Assembly (NCBI GenBank): GCA_030834695.1 | Contig: JAUQXK010000127.1 | Location: forward strand, 1 to 64,000 | Direction: 5' to 3' | From: Desulfobacterales bacterium | GTDB lineage: Bacteria; Desulfobacterota; Desulfobacteria; Desulfobacterales; SpSt-501 | Length of the DNA stretch: 64,000 nucleotides | Notes under the pieces: generated by a model | Database searches by the model: none | What the model saw: the letters and a program-made list of their open reading frames with translations, nothing else | What the model was told of the DNA's origin: nothing | Shown here: positions 7,298-16,536 of the stretch, one piece after another | How the letters are laid out: every line of letters starts with the position of its first letter | Numbering within the stretch: position 1 is the first letter of the stretch | Position numbers and translations under genes: made by a program

Positions 7298-8998
7298 ATG
7301 ATTATCGGGCTGGATGTTGGGGGCACCCACACGGATGTCGTTCTGCTGGATAACGCCGGTCTGCTGCGGGAAGTCAAAGTAACCACGGATGCGTCGGATC
7401 TCTTCCGGTCGGTTCTGAAAGGCCTGGACGCGGTTACGGAAGGCGTGAATAGCGCCGACATCCGACGCATTGTCCTCAGCACCACGCTGACGACCAACGC
7501 CGTCATTCAAAACACGATTCCGGCCGTCGGCATGATCGTGTCCGCCGGCCCCGGGATCGACCCGGAGCATTTTCGCACCAATCCTCACTACATCTGCGTG
7601 AAGGGCTCCATCGACCACCGCGGCCGCGAGGTCGAGCCGGTCCGGCCGGAAGAGATCCTGGCCGCCGCCGAACACTTCCGCGACAACGGGATCCGGCAGG
7701 TGGGCGTGGTAGGGAAATTTTCGGTTCGCAACCCCGCGCACGAAATCCGCATCGGCGAACTCCTGGGGGATTCCTTCGACAAAATTTTCCTCGGCCACCG
7801 CGTATCCGGCAGCCTGAATTTCGGCCGCCGCATCGCCACCACCTACCTAAATGCGGCCGTCTACCCGATTCACAAGTCGTTTTTCGATGCCGTCCTGAAC
7901 AGCCTGAGCGCGAAGGGCATGCATCTGCCCTTGCGTCTGCTCAAAGCCGACGGCGGCAACATGAAACTGGAGGCTTCGATCGAGTACCCGGCCCAAACCA
8001 TTCTCTCCGGACCGGCGGCCAGCGTCATGGGCGCCGTTGCCATGGCCGCGGGGGACGAGGATGCGATCGTGATGGACATCGGCGGAACGACCACCGACCT
8101 GGCGGTGCTGATCGGCCGGGCGCCGGTGCTCGACCCCCACGGCATCGCCATCGGCCCCTATCGGACCGTGATCCGTTCGCTGGAGACCCTCTCGATCGGC
8201 ATGGGCGGCGACAGCGCCGTTCGTCTGCAAAACGGCCGCCTGAGCGTCGGCCCGCATCGGGAAGGCCCGGCCGTGCTTTTCGGCGGAAGCACGCCCACGC
8301 CGACCGATGCGCTCGCGGTTATGGGGGACATGGCCCATGACGATTGCGGGCGTGCCCGCGACGGCCTCAAGCCGGTAGCGGACCAAATGGGAGTCTCGGT
8401 CGAGGCCCTTGCCGACCAGGTGGTTGAAACCGCATGCCGGGCGATGCTGGAGGCTGCCGAGCGACTCACGGCACACATCAACGGCAAGCCTGTCTATACG
8501 CTGCATGAATTCAAGGAAGGCTATCGGGTGCAGCCCCGCTCCGTTATAGTCCTCGGCGGCCCGGCCCCCTATTTCGCCCGGCGCCTTCAGCGCCTGACCC
8601 CCATGCAGGTCCGGGTCGTCCCGCGATGGCAGGTTGCCAACGCCATTGGAGCGGCGCTGGCGCGCACCACGTGCGAGGTCGGGCTTTTTGCCGACACCGA
8701 ACAAAAGGTAGCGAACGCACCGGCGGAAAATTTCCGGCAGGCCATCACGGACGGCTATGACCTGGAGGCCGCCACGACTCAGGCGCTGGGCCTGCTGCGG
8801 GCCAAGGCCCTGGAGCGCGGCGCCAACCCCGATTACCTGGAGATGGAAGTGGTGGAGAGCCAGCAGTTCAACATGGTGCGGGGATTCACCACTTCCGGCC
8901 GCAACATCCGCGTGCGGGTACAGGTCAAGCCGGGGCTGATCCACGGCTATGACAACCTGCTCAAGAGCCTCGCGGCCGGCGGCGAGCAGAGCGCATAG
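7298..8998 (+). CDS. Hydantoinase A / oxoprolinase family ATPase
   Basis: 566 residues of the HyuA/acetophenone carboxylase-beta ASKHA family. The N-terminal phosphate loop is IIGLDVGGTHTDVVLL and the second is VMDIGGTTTDLAVL (around residue 265). It is shorter than classical HyuA (about 690) and has no HyuB partner beside it. That matches the smaller stand-alone group whose substrates are mostly unknown. An upstream ATG at 7229 would add 23 residues without family similarity. Divergent from the MaoC gene, and followed by a miniature inverted-repeat element and the deacetylase-like gene. Confidence 0.8.
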   Translation: MIIGLDVGGTHTDVVLLDNAGLLREVKVTTDASDLFRSVLKGLDAVTEGVNSADIRRIVLSTTLTTNAVIQNTIPAVGMIVSAGPGIDPEHFRTNPHYICVKGSIDHRGREVEPVRPEEILAAAEHFRDNGIRQVGVVGKFSVRNPAHEIRIGELLGDSFDKIFLGHRVSGSLNFGRRIATTYLNAAVYPIHKSFFDAVLNSLSAKGMHLPLRLLKADGGNMKLEASIEYPAQTILSGPAASVMGAVAMAAGDEDAIVMDIGGTTTDLAVLIGRAPVLDPHGIAIGPYRTVIRSLETLSIGMGGDSAVRLQNGRLSVGPHREGPAVLFGGSTPTPTDALAVMGDMAHDDCGRARDGLKPVADQMGVSVEALADQVVETACRAMLEAAERLTAHINGKPVYTLHEFKEGYRVQPRSVIVLGGPAPYFARRLQRLTPMQVRVVPRWQVANAIGAALARTTCEVGLFADTEQKVANAPAENFRQAITDGYDLEAATTQALGLLRAKALERGANPDYLEMEVVESQQFNMVRGFTTSGRNIRVRVQVKPGLIHGYDNLLKSLAAGGEQSA

Positions 8999-9042
8999 GG
9001 CCAAGGGCATAGAGCAAAAAAGTTCGCTGTATTCTTGGTAGT

Positions 9043-9135
9043 TATTACTCCGGCAAGTAAACAGGTTTAACTCGAGCTGAGGTTCGCCGACAAGTGGTAT
9101 ATCCGTATTGAACATATTTTATTGCCGGAGTAATA
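9043..9135. repeat. Miniature inverted-repeat element, copy A (best preserved)
   Basis: 93 bp bounded by perfect 14-bp terminal inverted repeats TATTACTCCGGCAA (9043-9056) and TTGCCGGAGTAATA (9122-9135). It contains no open frame. It is flanked by a wider imperfect inverted pair (GGGCATAGAGC near 9005, GCTCTCTGCCC near 9150). Related copies occur at 20053, 34159, 51521, 51733, 53470 and 60067 of this window. Confidence 0.8.
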
Positions 9136-9218
9136 CCCTCTGCTTTATGCTCTCTGCCCTAAGCCGTCGGGCATTCAGCATAGCATGCGAAATTTGAAAC
9201 AAGCTGTTGGGAGCCTCA

Positions 9219-10535
9219 ATGCTAAGAGCGAAGAATAGAGTCGGCCTGGTTTTCTTTCCGGCTTACGACTGGGCCATCAGCCCGAGTCATCCCGAGCGGG
9301 AGGAACGGCTGCTTTACACCCAGGACCAGATCCTCGAGGAGGGCCTGTTCGACATCGAGGGAATCGTCGAACTCAAGCCGGACCCGGTGGTTCTCGCCGA
9401 CATTCAGCGCGTGCATTTCTGCGTTCCGGACGCATGGAGCATCGCCACCGAATCCCATTTCATCAGCGCCGGCGGGGCCAAGACCGTCGGCATGGCGGTG
9501 CTCGAGCGGCGGGTCGACAAAGGGTTTGCGCTGGTACGCCCCCCGGGCCACCATGCGATGCGGGTCGCTCACGGGTCGCGCGGTTTCTGCAACATCAACA
9601 TCGAAGCGGTCATGATCGAATTCCTGCGGCGCAAATACGGCGTTGATCGCGTGGCCATCGTCGACACGGACTGTCACCACGGCGACGGCACCCAGGATAT
9701 CTACTGGCATGATCCCAATACCCTGTTCATTTCCATGCACCAAGACGGACGGACGCTTTATCCCGGCAGCGGGTTTCCCGGCGAGTTGGGCGGACCGAAT
9801 GCCGTGGGCACCACGCTCAACATCCCGCTGCCGCCCCACACCAGCGAAGAAGGATTCCTGCACGTCATCCGCCATGCCGTCCGGCCGATCCTGGACGATT
9901 TCAAACCCCAGCTCGTCGTCAACTCGGCCGGCCAGGACAATCACTACACCGACCCCATCACCAACATGAATTTCTCGGCTCAGGGCTATGCGGAACTGAC
10001 CTCCATCCTGAACGCCGACATCGCCGTGCTGGAGGGCGGCTACTCCATCGAGGGCGCCCTGCCCTACGTCAATCTGGGTATCGTTCTCGCCATGGCCGGC
10101 CTGGACTACAGCAAGGTGCGCGAACCGGACTACGATCGCCGCCAGATCCGGCAGACCGAAACCGTGACGGATGCGGTCAAGAATGTCACCGATCTCATTC
10201 TGTCCTGCTGGCAGGGGCGGAATCAGCTGCGCGAAAAAATGCTGGAAAAAAGAGACAGCCACCGCCGCACGCGTCGCATCTATTACGACACCGATGGGTT
10301 TTCCGAGTCGCAGCAGGAAGAGGTGAAGATCTGTGAGGCCTGCGGCGGTGCGCTGCGGATCGACTCCGTCTCCGATCGCGGCCCTCACATCCTGGCGGTC
10401 CACATTCCCCGGAAAGCCTGCCCGCAGTGCCGGCGGGCCGGCTTGCAGTGGTACGAACAAGCCGCCGCCAAACGCTTCGACCGGGTTTTTCTGCAAGACG
10501 GCGGCGAAGACAAATTTATCGTCAAAAAGAACTGA
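9219..10535 (+). CDS. Histone deacetylase-family protein with C-terminal zinc ribbon
   Basis: 438 residues from ATG 9219 (GGGAG five bases upstream). The arginase/deacetylase fold (about 1-330) has the catalytic pair in RPPGHHAM and DTDCHHGDGTQ, a metal Asp in AGQDNH and the transition-state Tyr in LEGGYS. Bacterial members deacetylate acetyl-lysine (AcuC), polyamines or other amides, so the substrate cannot be read from sequence. Residues about 375-425 add two zinc knuckles, CEACGG and CPQCRRAG, absent from ordinary bacterial members, suggesting a partner- or nucleic-acid-binding tail. It is followed 48 bp later by a sensor kinase. Confidence 0.85.
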   Translation: MLRAKNRVGLVFFPAYDWAISPSHPEREERLLYTQDQILEEGLFDIEGIVELKPDPVVLADIQRVHFCVPDAWSIATESHFISAGGAKTVGMAVLERRVDKGFALVRPPGHHAMRVAHGSRGFCNINIEAVMIEFLRRKYGVDRVAIVDTDCHHGDGTQDIYWHDPNTLFISMHQDGRTLYPGSGFPGELGGPNAVGTTLNIPLPPHTSEEGFLHVIRHAVRPILDDFKPQLVVNSAGQDNHYTDPITNMNFSAQGYAELTSILNADIAVLEGGYSIEGALPYVNLGIVLAMAGLDYSKVREPDYDRRQIRQTETVTDAVKNVTDLILSCWQGRNQLREKMLEKRDSHRRTRRIYYDTDGFSESQQEEVKICEACGGALRIDSVSDRGPHILAVHIPRKACPQCRRAGLQWYEQAAAKRFDRVFLQDGGEDKFIVKKN

Positions 10536-10583
10536 TGGACAGCGGCGTGAACCGCGCGTCCTTCCCCGACCACAGGTGACTTC

Positions 10584-12128
10584 ATGGATTTCAACCAGCG
10601 CGAACAACTGTTGCAGGCCTTGTTCGAAAATGCACCGTTAGGCATCTCCATCGCCGATTCCGCCGGCCGGTTCGTCGAGGTGAACCAGGCCTTCTTGGAC
10701 ATGTTGGGCTATACCCGCGAAGCGGCGCTCGCGCTGTCAATTTTAGACGTCACGCACCCGGATGACCGCGCGGAAACCCGTCGCCTCGGTGAGGAGGTTG
10801 GCCAGGGTAAAACCTCCTCCTATCGCCAGGAAAAACGCTTCGTGACGAGGGAAGGCGAATCCATCTGGGCGATGGTGCGCGTCACCGTTCTGCGCGATGC
10901 GGCGGGCACCGTCCGCTATTGGCTCGGAATCATGGAAAACATCATGGAGCGCCGCCAGGCGGAAAAGGAACGCCAGCAAATGGCGGTGCAGGTCCAGCAG
11001 GCCCAGAAAATGGAAGCCATCGGCACCCTGGCCGGCGGCATCGCGCACGACTTCAACAACCTGCTGATGGCGATTCAGGGCAACATCTCGCTGCTGCTGC
11101 TGAACAAGGAACCCCACCATCGCGACACCACTTACCTGAAGAACATTGAAACCGCAGTCCAGCGCGCCTCCGAGCTCACCCGCCAGATCGTCGGGTTTGC
11201 GCGCGGTGGAAAGTATGAGGCCAGGATCACCGACCTCAATCAGGTGCTGGCCAAAACCGCCGACATGTTCGGACGGTCCAAAAAAGAAATCACGGTCCAC
11301 ACCCACCTTCAGAGGGGTCTGTGGGCGGTGGAGGCCGACCAGAGCCAGATTGAACAGGTCTTGCTGGGCATGTTCGTCAACGCCTGGCAAGCCATGCCGG
11401 ACGGCGGCGAACTGCGCCTGACGACCACCAATGCCGTTGTCGAGCCCCAGGACTCTCAAAAACCGCCTGACGCCCCCGCCGGCCGTTACGCCTGCATCGC
11501 CATCGTCGATACCGGGGTCGGTATGGATGCCGGCGTCCAGGCGCGGATCTTCGAACCCTTTTTCACAACCAAGGCTACCAGCCAGGCCACGGGCATGGGG
11601 CTTTCCTCCGCGTTCGGCATTATCAAGAATCACCGGGGATTTATATCGGTCCAAAGCCAACCGGGCCGCGGGTCCATTTTTCGGATCTATCTGCCCGCTG
11701 CCGGTGAGGAGGCGCCCTTATCGCCCCCGGGGCCGACTCGGAGGCATGCCAGCAAGGCCGTCCGCACTATTCTGCTGGTGGAAGATGAAGGGATCGTGGC
11801 TGAAATCGGAAGCCAGATGCTGGAGCGGTTGGGATATCGGGTGCTGGTCGCGAAATCCGGCGCCGAGGCGATGAGCCTGCATGAACAGCATCAGGCTGAG
11901 ATCGATCTGGTCATCCTCGACATGATCATGCCGGGCATGGGCGGCGGGGTCGTCTTCGACCGGCTGCACGCCCTCAGCCCCGAGACGCCGGTGTTGCTAT
12001 CGAGTGGCTACAGCCTTAACGGCCAGGCGCTGGACATTCTCAAACGCGGCTGCCGGGGCTTTATCCAGAAGCCATTCAACATCGAGCAGCTCCAGCAGAA
12101 AATCCGTGAAATTCTCTCGGGCGATTGA
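10584..12128 (+). CDS. PAS-domain hybrid sensor histidine kinase with C-terminal receiver
   Basis: 514 residues, no membrane segment, so cytoplasmic. A PAS domain (about 5-125) with its PAC tail leads into a HisKA domain with the phospho-accepting His in [11 protein letters not shown] (about 155). An HATPase domain ([21 protein letters not shown]) follows, then a receiver domain (about 395-514) with VEDEG, phospho-acceptor Asp in [10 protein letters not shown] and Lys in IQKPFN. This is the FixL/NtrB-like hybrid layout. No response regulator gene adjoins it. AGGTGA precedes ATG 10584. Signal unknown. Confidence 0.9.
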   Translation: MDFNQREQLLQALFENAPLGISIADSAGRFVEVNQAFLDMLGYTREAALALSILDVTHPDDRAETRRLGEEVGQGKTSSYRQEKRFVTREGESIWAMVRVTVLRDAAGTVRYWLGIMENIMERRQAEKERQQMAVQVQQAQKMEAIGTLAGGIAHDFNNLLMAIQGNISLLLLNKEPHHRDTTYLKNIETAVQRASELTRQIVGFARGGKYEARITDLNQVLAKTADMFGRSKKEITVHTHLQRGLWAVEADQSQIEQVLLGMFVNAWQAMPDGGELRLTTTNAVVEPQDSQKPPDAPAGRYACIAIVDTGVGMDAGVQARIFEPFFTTKATSQATGMGLSSAFGIIKNHRGFISVQSQPGRGSIFRIYLPAAGEEAPLSPPGPTRRHASKAVRTILLVEDEGIVAEIGSQMLERLGYRVLVAKSGAEAMSLHEQHQAEIDLVILDMIMPGMGGGVVFDRLHALSPETPVLLSSGYSLNGQALDILKRGCRGFIQKPFNIEQLQQKIREILSGD

Positions 12129-12318
12129 TTCCAGCCGCCGGCGGCGGGAGAGCCTTTATAGAACGTTCGGTATCAGCCGCGGCTTGATCTCAAGCGCCTC
12201 TTTTGAAACCGGGCAGCCGCTATCCGGCCGGGAAGAAACCCCTGCCGCCGGGCCGGCCGCCGCGTCAACGTCAGAGAACGTTGTAGCGTACGCGAGGTCG
12301 AACCCGGATTCTACCGAT

Positions 12319-12591
12319 TCACGATTGAAAATAGTGCTTGTTTTTCCCGATGAAGGAAAGCCCCGGCGTTGTCTTTGATAATCGTCCGATCCGGTTTTCG
12401 AACACGGTTTTCCCGAACGGATGAACACTGAGAAGGCTGGTGGTGTCCACAAAAACTTGAGATGCGGTTGAACGTCCCTCTTCGAGCCGTTTGATCAGGT
12501 CACAAGCTGCACTGCCATCAAATTCCCCCGACATCTGCAGGTGTAACGCGTTATTCTCGAGGCTGGCAACAATTTGAAACTTTGATGACAT
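12319..12591 (-). CDS. STAS-like small protein (anti-sigma-factor-antagonist fold)
   Basis: 90 residues. The ATG at 12591 is preceded by a very strong AAGGAGG (12598-12604), which fixes the start. The pattern FQIVASLENNALHLQMSGEF, a helix (AACDLIKRLEEG) and VFVDTTSLLSVHPFG resembles STAS-domain beta-alpha alternation. The last strand region names a Ser/His rather than the usual DSS phosphorylation site. No kinase or phosphatase partner of the SpoIIAB/RsbW type adjoins it. Weak family call. Confidence 0.5.
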   Translation of the reverse strand: MSSKFQIVASLENNALHLQMSGEFDGSAACDLIKRLEEGRSTASQVFVDTTSLLSVHPFGKTVFENRIGRLSKTTPGLSFIGKNKHYFQS

Positions 12592-12923
12592 GAACAACCT
12601 CCTTGGTTCCCCGGGCAACAATTGAGTTCTTGCCGCGATCAATCCTCCGAAGGTGTTTCACTTTCTTAGTGATTTTCTAAATGCAAAATTTGTGCAGGTC
12701 CCCCAAAAAAAATAATATGCAATAATATTAACCCGATAAATTTAGCGCACTAAAAAAAGCGCAAGCCACAGGGAAATGAAATTTACTTTAGAGAGAAATA
12801 TTATCCATACCCTTGGCGCGGCCGGAGCGAGCCGCGGTCATCGGCTCCTCCGCTTGATTGAAAATGACGACAGGTAACGTTATCAGGGGGGGAAGAGGGG
12901 CAGGGCCTCTGGCGGAAAATACC
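12592..12923. other. Intergenic stretch without genes
   Basis: 332 bp between the STAS-like gene and the convergent end of the sensor kinase gene. It holds the STAS gene's ribosome binding site (12598-12604) and a markedly AT-rich segment (about 12660-12800), probably promoter DNA for that gene. I see no RNA gene, repeat or convincing terminator in it. Confidence 0.5.
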
Positions 12924-14930
12924 CTATGCTGCAGCGGGGTTGCCGGTCGGGAAGCTCAGGTGGAAGGCCGCCCAGGAGCCGGGTTCGGATTCCGCCCAGG
13001 CTCGCCCACCGTGAAGCTCCGCGATGTTCTTCACCGTGAAAAGCCCGATGCCGCTTCCGCGTTTGGCGTTCGTGCTTGAATCCCTGACCCGAAAAAACTT
13101 CTCGAAGAGATGCGCCGCGGCGGCGGCCGGAAAACCCTCGCCCTCGTTCCAGACGCTCAGGGTGACCCGATCATCTTCCGCCTTAATGGTTACGGCCGCG
13201 CGGCCGCCTTCGCGGCCGTATTTGGCGGCATTCGTAAGGAAATTGTTGAGGGCGATCCGCAGAAGGCTCGGATCGGCGACCACCGGCAGTTCGCTCGGGC
13301 AACTGACCTCGACGTTGATTCCCCTGGAACGGAAAAACACCGCTGTCTGATCCACCGTCATGGCCACCACCGTCTTGGACAAATCGATGAGGGATTTGTT
13401 CGCGACGAGTTCACCGCGTTCCAGCCGTGAAAGGTCCAGGTAGTCCCGCACCATGTCCTGGAGTTCCTCGCAGTTGCGCTGAATCCGGATGAAAAAATCC
13501 GATACCTGGGGCGAGACTTTTCCGAGATAGCCGTCCACCATCGTTCCGATCAGCATCTGGATGGCCGCCAAAGGGGCCTTTAACTCATGGGTCACGAATC
13601 CCAGGGTCTGCATGTAATTGCGGTTGGATTGCTCGAGTTTCTCATTGATAAGACTCAGATCCTCGTTGCGGGCCCGCAGCTCTTTGTCCCGTTTTTGAAT
13701 GGCCGTCCGCATGTCGGCGTAGGCACCGGACAGATTTTCGAGCTCCTGATAGGTGTGCGGAATAACAATCCGGTGTTCCCAATCGCCTCTGGCCAGCCGC
13801 GAGGCGGATTGGCTCAGCGCGCGCACGGGCAGGGTGATCCGATTGACGATGTAGAGGGCGGCCCAAACGGCCAGCAGCCCGACAATGCCGACCGGCAGCA
13901 GAAACCTGGCGATGAAGCCGTCGCGCATGTCGTCGTACGGCGCCCGTAGAAGGCCGACGTAGATCATGCCGATCGTTTTTCCCGAAGGGTCGCGGAGAGG
14001 CGTGTACGCGCTCAGGTACCAGGCATCCACCACCAGGGCCTCGCCGGTGTAGTTCATCCCCTGTTCGAGAACGGTGGGCCGCACGGCTTCCGAAACCTTG
14101 GTCCCGATGGCCCGGGCCCCGTCATGAGTCAGCACGTTGGTGGCGACCCGCACCTCGTTCTTAAAAATGGTCACGGTGCCGCGCGGCTTGCCCTTGTAGT
14201 CCATCTCGCTGAACACCGTGCCGCGCAGCTTGTCCACCAGTTCGTAGTTGAAGTTCAGCACCCTTCCGCCGTAAAGCAGGGCCTTCACCCGCCCGCTGGG
14301 CTCGACGATCGGGCAGGCGATCCACCACAGCAGCGCCGCACGGCTGATCGGTTCGCCGCTCTTGTCGCCGTTGTAGATCGGGACCGCGTTCTGCAGCGCC
14401 GGGCCGCCCTCCATAAGGAGCCGGTCCGGATCCAGCAGCACGGTACCCCAGGCCGATCTTCCTTCCAACGCTTTGCGCAGAACCGGATCGCGGCTCAGCG
14501 GGACCCGCTGCACCGTGTCCGGGTGGCTTCCGGCAATCGGCCGGCCTTCGGCGTCGCAGAGATTGAGGACGGTCAGATCCAGTTCACGTCGGAGGGCAGA
14601 AAGGATTTCGGCGGGAGCGTCGGCGGCAAGGCTGACCCGTCCGGAAGAGGCGTCCAGCGAGTAGGCCAGGCGTGCCAGTTGCTCGCGGTAGCTCGTCATC
14701 ACGATTTCGAGGTCTTGATTGACCCGTGACTGAGCCTCGCTGCGCACGCTTTTGTTGATGCTGTAAACACCGATGGCGCTGATGAGGACCGCAGGCACCA
14801 GAGCGACTGCCAGCATCCCGGCCACCAGAACCGTTCGAATCGAAATGGAAAAGCCTTTCGCTTTCACGTACCGCCGCGTATTCAGCGCAGATTCAGGATG
14901 GTGTCTGCCAATGCCGCTTGAAAGCATCAA
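12924..14930 (-). CDS. Membrane sensor histidine kinase with extracytoplasmic Cache-type domain
   Basis: 668 residues. A first membrane helix (about 33-56, TVLVAGMLAVALVPAVLISA) is followed by a long periplasmic sensor of the single-Cache type (about 57-340). A second helix (FLLPVGIVGLLAVWAALYIV), HAMP linker, HisKA with the phospho-His in FVTHELKAPLAAIQ and an HATPase domain (NNFLTNAAKYG, GSGIGLFTVKN) complete it. The sensor probably binds a small ligand such as a carboxylate; which one cannot be told. No response regulator is adjacent. Its upstream side is occupied by the 128-bp tandem repeat array. Confidence 0.9.
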   Translation of the reverse strand: MMLSSGIGRHHPESALNTRRYVKAKGFSISIRTVLVAGMLAVALVPAVLISAIGVYSINKSVRSEAQSRVNQDLEIVMTSYREQLARLAYSLDASSGRVSLAADAPAEILSALRRELDLTVLNLCDAEGRPIAGSHPDTVQRVPLSRDPVLRKALEGRSAWGTVLLDPDRLLMEGGPALQNAVPIYNGDKSGEPISRAALLWWIACPIVEPSGRVKALLYGGRVLNFNYELVDKLRGTVFSEMDYKGKPRGTVTIFKNEVRVATNVLTHDGARAIGTKVSEAVRPTVLEQGMNYTGEALVVDAWYLSAYTPLRDPSGKTIGMIYVGLLRAPYDDMRDGFIARFLLPVGIVGLLAVWAALYIVNRITLPVRALSQSASRLARGDWEHRIVIPHTYQELENLSGAYADMRTAIQKRDKELRARNEDLSLINEKLEQSNRNYMQTLGFVTHELKAPLAAIQMLIGTMVDGYLGKVSPQVSDFFIRIQRNCEELQDMVRDYLDLSRLERGELVANKSLIDLSKTVVAMTVDQTAVFFRSRGINVEVSCPSELPVVADPSLLRIALNNFLTNAAKYGREGGRAAVTIKAEDDRVTLSVWNEGEGFPAAAAAHLFEKFFRVRDSSTNAKRGSGIGLFTVKNIAELHGGRAWAESEPGSWAAFHLSFPTGNPAAA

Positions 14931-15013
14931 CCTGGGTCGATCATATCATCTGGCGTAAAAAATCCAAACGAATTTTTCCTCCCGAAATCGAGCGTCTGGC
15001 CTCTCCGCCCAGC

Positions 15014-15508
15014 ATGGCGGCGCCCGAAGACCGCGTTCAAGGCCCGCTAATCCCCACCGAGCGAGGCGTACTTCTCGTACGCCGCAGCAAGCGCGGAATG
15101 AAGCCCAACGCCGAATTCGGCTGCCGGATGCTGCGCCCAGCATGGCGGCGCCCGAAGACCGAGTTCAAGGCCCGCAAATCCCCGCCAAGCGAGGCGTACT
15201 CCGCGTACGCCGCAGCAAGCGCGGAATGAAGCGCAACGCCGAATTCGGCTGCCGGATGCTCCGACCAGCATGGCGGCGCCCGAAGACCGAGTTCAAGGCG
15301 CGCAAATCCCCGCCAAGCGAGGCGTACTTCACGTACGCCGCAGCTAGCGCGGAATGAAGCGCAACGCCGAAATCGGCTGCCGGATGCTCCGACCAGCATG
15401 GCGGCGCCCGAAGACCGAGTTCAAGGCGCGCAAATCCCCGCCGAGCGAGGCGTACTCCGCGTACGCCGCAGCAAGCGCGGAATGAAGCGCAACGCCGAAA
15501 TCGGGCTT
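15014..15508. repeat. 128-bp tandem repeat array, about 3.9 copies, each with a hairpin
   Basis: The marker ATGGCGGCGCCCGAAGACCG starts at 15014, 15142, 15270 and 15398, exactly 128 bp apart; a decayed partial copy precedes the first. Each unit contains arms GGCGTAC and GTACGCC around a 5-base loop (15065-15083, 15193-15211, 15321-15339, 15449-15467). Arms are identical in all copies whereas loops differ (TTCTC, TCCGC, TTCAC, TCCGC). 128 is not a multiple of three, so the open frames seen across it are not a repeat protein. The array fills the gap between the sensor kinase and FadR-type regulator genes. Confidence 0.9.
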
Positions 15509-15520
15509 CCGGCGCCGCCA

Positions 15521-16222
15521 TCAGAGGATGTCCTTGATCTCTCGGCGTATAGCGTTCAAATGATCCCGCATCCATTCGGCGGCACCGCGGCCGTCTTCTC
15601 GTTCTAGACAGGCCAGGACCTGCTTGAGGGTGCGGATGGAGTGCGCCCGGTAGTCCGGCGACAGCAGGCGGGTCTGGAACTGGTCATGATGATCGACCAC
15701 TTTTTCGAGCAGAAATCGTAACATCTCGCTAAAAATCCGGTTGGCGGTGGCTTCCGACAGGAGCGTGTGGAACTCGAGATCAGCCTTGAAAAACCGGCGG
15801 TAGTCGTCTGAACTCTCCTCCATCTCCCGCAGGGTCTGCTTCAACTGGCTCAGTTGGCGGCTCTCGATCCGCTCTGCCGCCAATTCGGCCGCCTTGCACT
15901 CCAGGGTCTCCCGGAGCTCGATGATATCGAGCAGGCTGCCGGCTTTAAGGGCGGCTTTCAGCTTCTGCAGCGATGGATCCGAACCGGGAAGCTTGGCAGC
16001 GACGAAGGTCCCGCGGCCCTGCTGAACGTCAAGATGCCCCATGACGGCCAGGGCGTTCAAAGCCTCCCTTATGGACGAACGGCCGACACCGAAGCTCAAG
16101 GCCAGATCGCGCTGGGAAGGCAGCCTCGATCCGGCGGGGATTTCTCCGGATCTGATTTTCCGAAGAAGCTGCTCCACCACCATCTCGGGCGCAGTGTTTT
16201 TGCGGATGACCTCAAAAACCAT
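15521..16222 (-). CDS. GntR/FadR-family transcriptional regulator (FCD type)
   Basis: 233 residues. The N-terminal winged helix contains LPSQRDLALSFGVGRSSIREAL and the wing QQGRGTFV. The C-terminal FCD domain shows metal/effector-pocket residues in ADLEFHTLL and a late His in MRDHLNA. FCD regulators usually bind organic acids or amino acids and repress the adjacent catabolic operon. It is divergent from the glycyl radical operon, and the shared 314-bp gap contains matching palindromes, so it is the likely local repressor. The ribosome binding site is GGAGG, a few bases before the ATG. Confidence 0.9.
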   Translation of the reverse strand: MVFEVIRKNTAPEMVVEQLLRKIRSGEIPAGSRLPSQRDLALSFGVGRSSIREALNALAVMGHLDVQQGRGTFVAAKLPGSDPSLQKLKAALKAGSLLDIIELRETLECKAAELAAERIESRQLSQLKQTLREMEESSDDYRRFFKADLEFHTLLSEATANRIFSEMLRFLLEKVVDHHDQFQTRLLSPDYRAHSIRTLKQVLACLEREDGRGAAEWMRDHLNAIRREIKDIL

Positions 16223-16266
16223 ACAGCGCCTCCTTGATCGAGCTTTTCAAACAAAAGGTATCGACA

Positions 16267-16321
16267 TCTGATTATCAGACCACTCAGGGGATTTACTATT
16301 ATCTTATGGTGGACCTGTCAA
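16267..16321 (-). promoter_or_regulatory. Candidate promoter and operator of the FCD regulator gene
   Basis: On the minus strand, TTGACA (16316-16321) is followed after 17 bp by a weak TAGTAA -10 (16293-16298). A perfect 13-bp palindrome TCTGATTATCAGA lies at 16267-16279, between promoter and gene, and continues into GACCAC, a half-site also found beside the divergent promoter. This suits autorepression. The -10 is poor, so the promoter is tentative; the palindrome is certain. Confidence 0.45.
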
Positions 16322-16381
16322 GATATCTATCATTCTATTTATCAGCCTTTATCATTGAAGAATAAAGCAATGAATCATGGC

Positions 16382-16430
16382 TTGACATTGGTTCAAGGTC
16401 ACCTTATAAAATTCATCAGAAGGTCTGACC
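16382..16430 (+). promoter_or_regulatory. Sigma-70 promoter with two overlapping operators for the glycyl radical operon
   Basis: TTGACA (16382-16387), 17-bp spacer, TATAAA (16405-16410): close to consensus. The palindrome AAGGTCACCTT (16395-16405) sits inside the spacer and touches the -10. A second palindrome, GGTCTGACC (16422-16430), lies over the expected start point and runs into ACCAC. GGT-N-ACC/GGTCNGACC cores are typical FCD-regulator sites. Repression by the divergent regulator is the simplest reading. Confidence 0.7.
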
Positions 16431-16536
16431 ACCTGATCTATTTGCATTCTAAAGGCTCCAAATTATAAAAAGCAAGGCTTCGAAATACACTGCCCTTCCT
16501 TCCCTTGGCTGTAAAAGGATGGAATGGAGACGGTCG

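Noticed and set aside
15014-15508. CRISPR array
   Set aside because: Units are 128 bp and nearly identical along their whole length; there are no short repeats with unique spacers and no cas genes.
14946-15607. Several overlapping open frames on both strands between the sensor kinase and the FCD regulator, one looking like a repeat protein
   Set aside because: They arise from the 128-bp tandem repeats. The period is not a multiple of three, so the same peptide shifts frame between copies, and no ribosome binding sites precede them.
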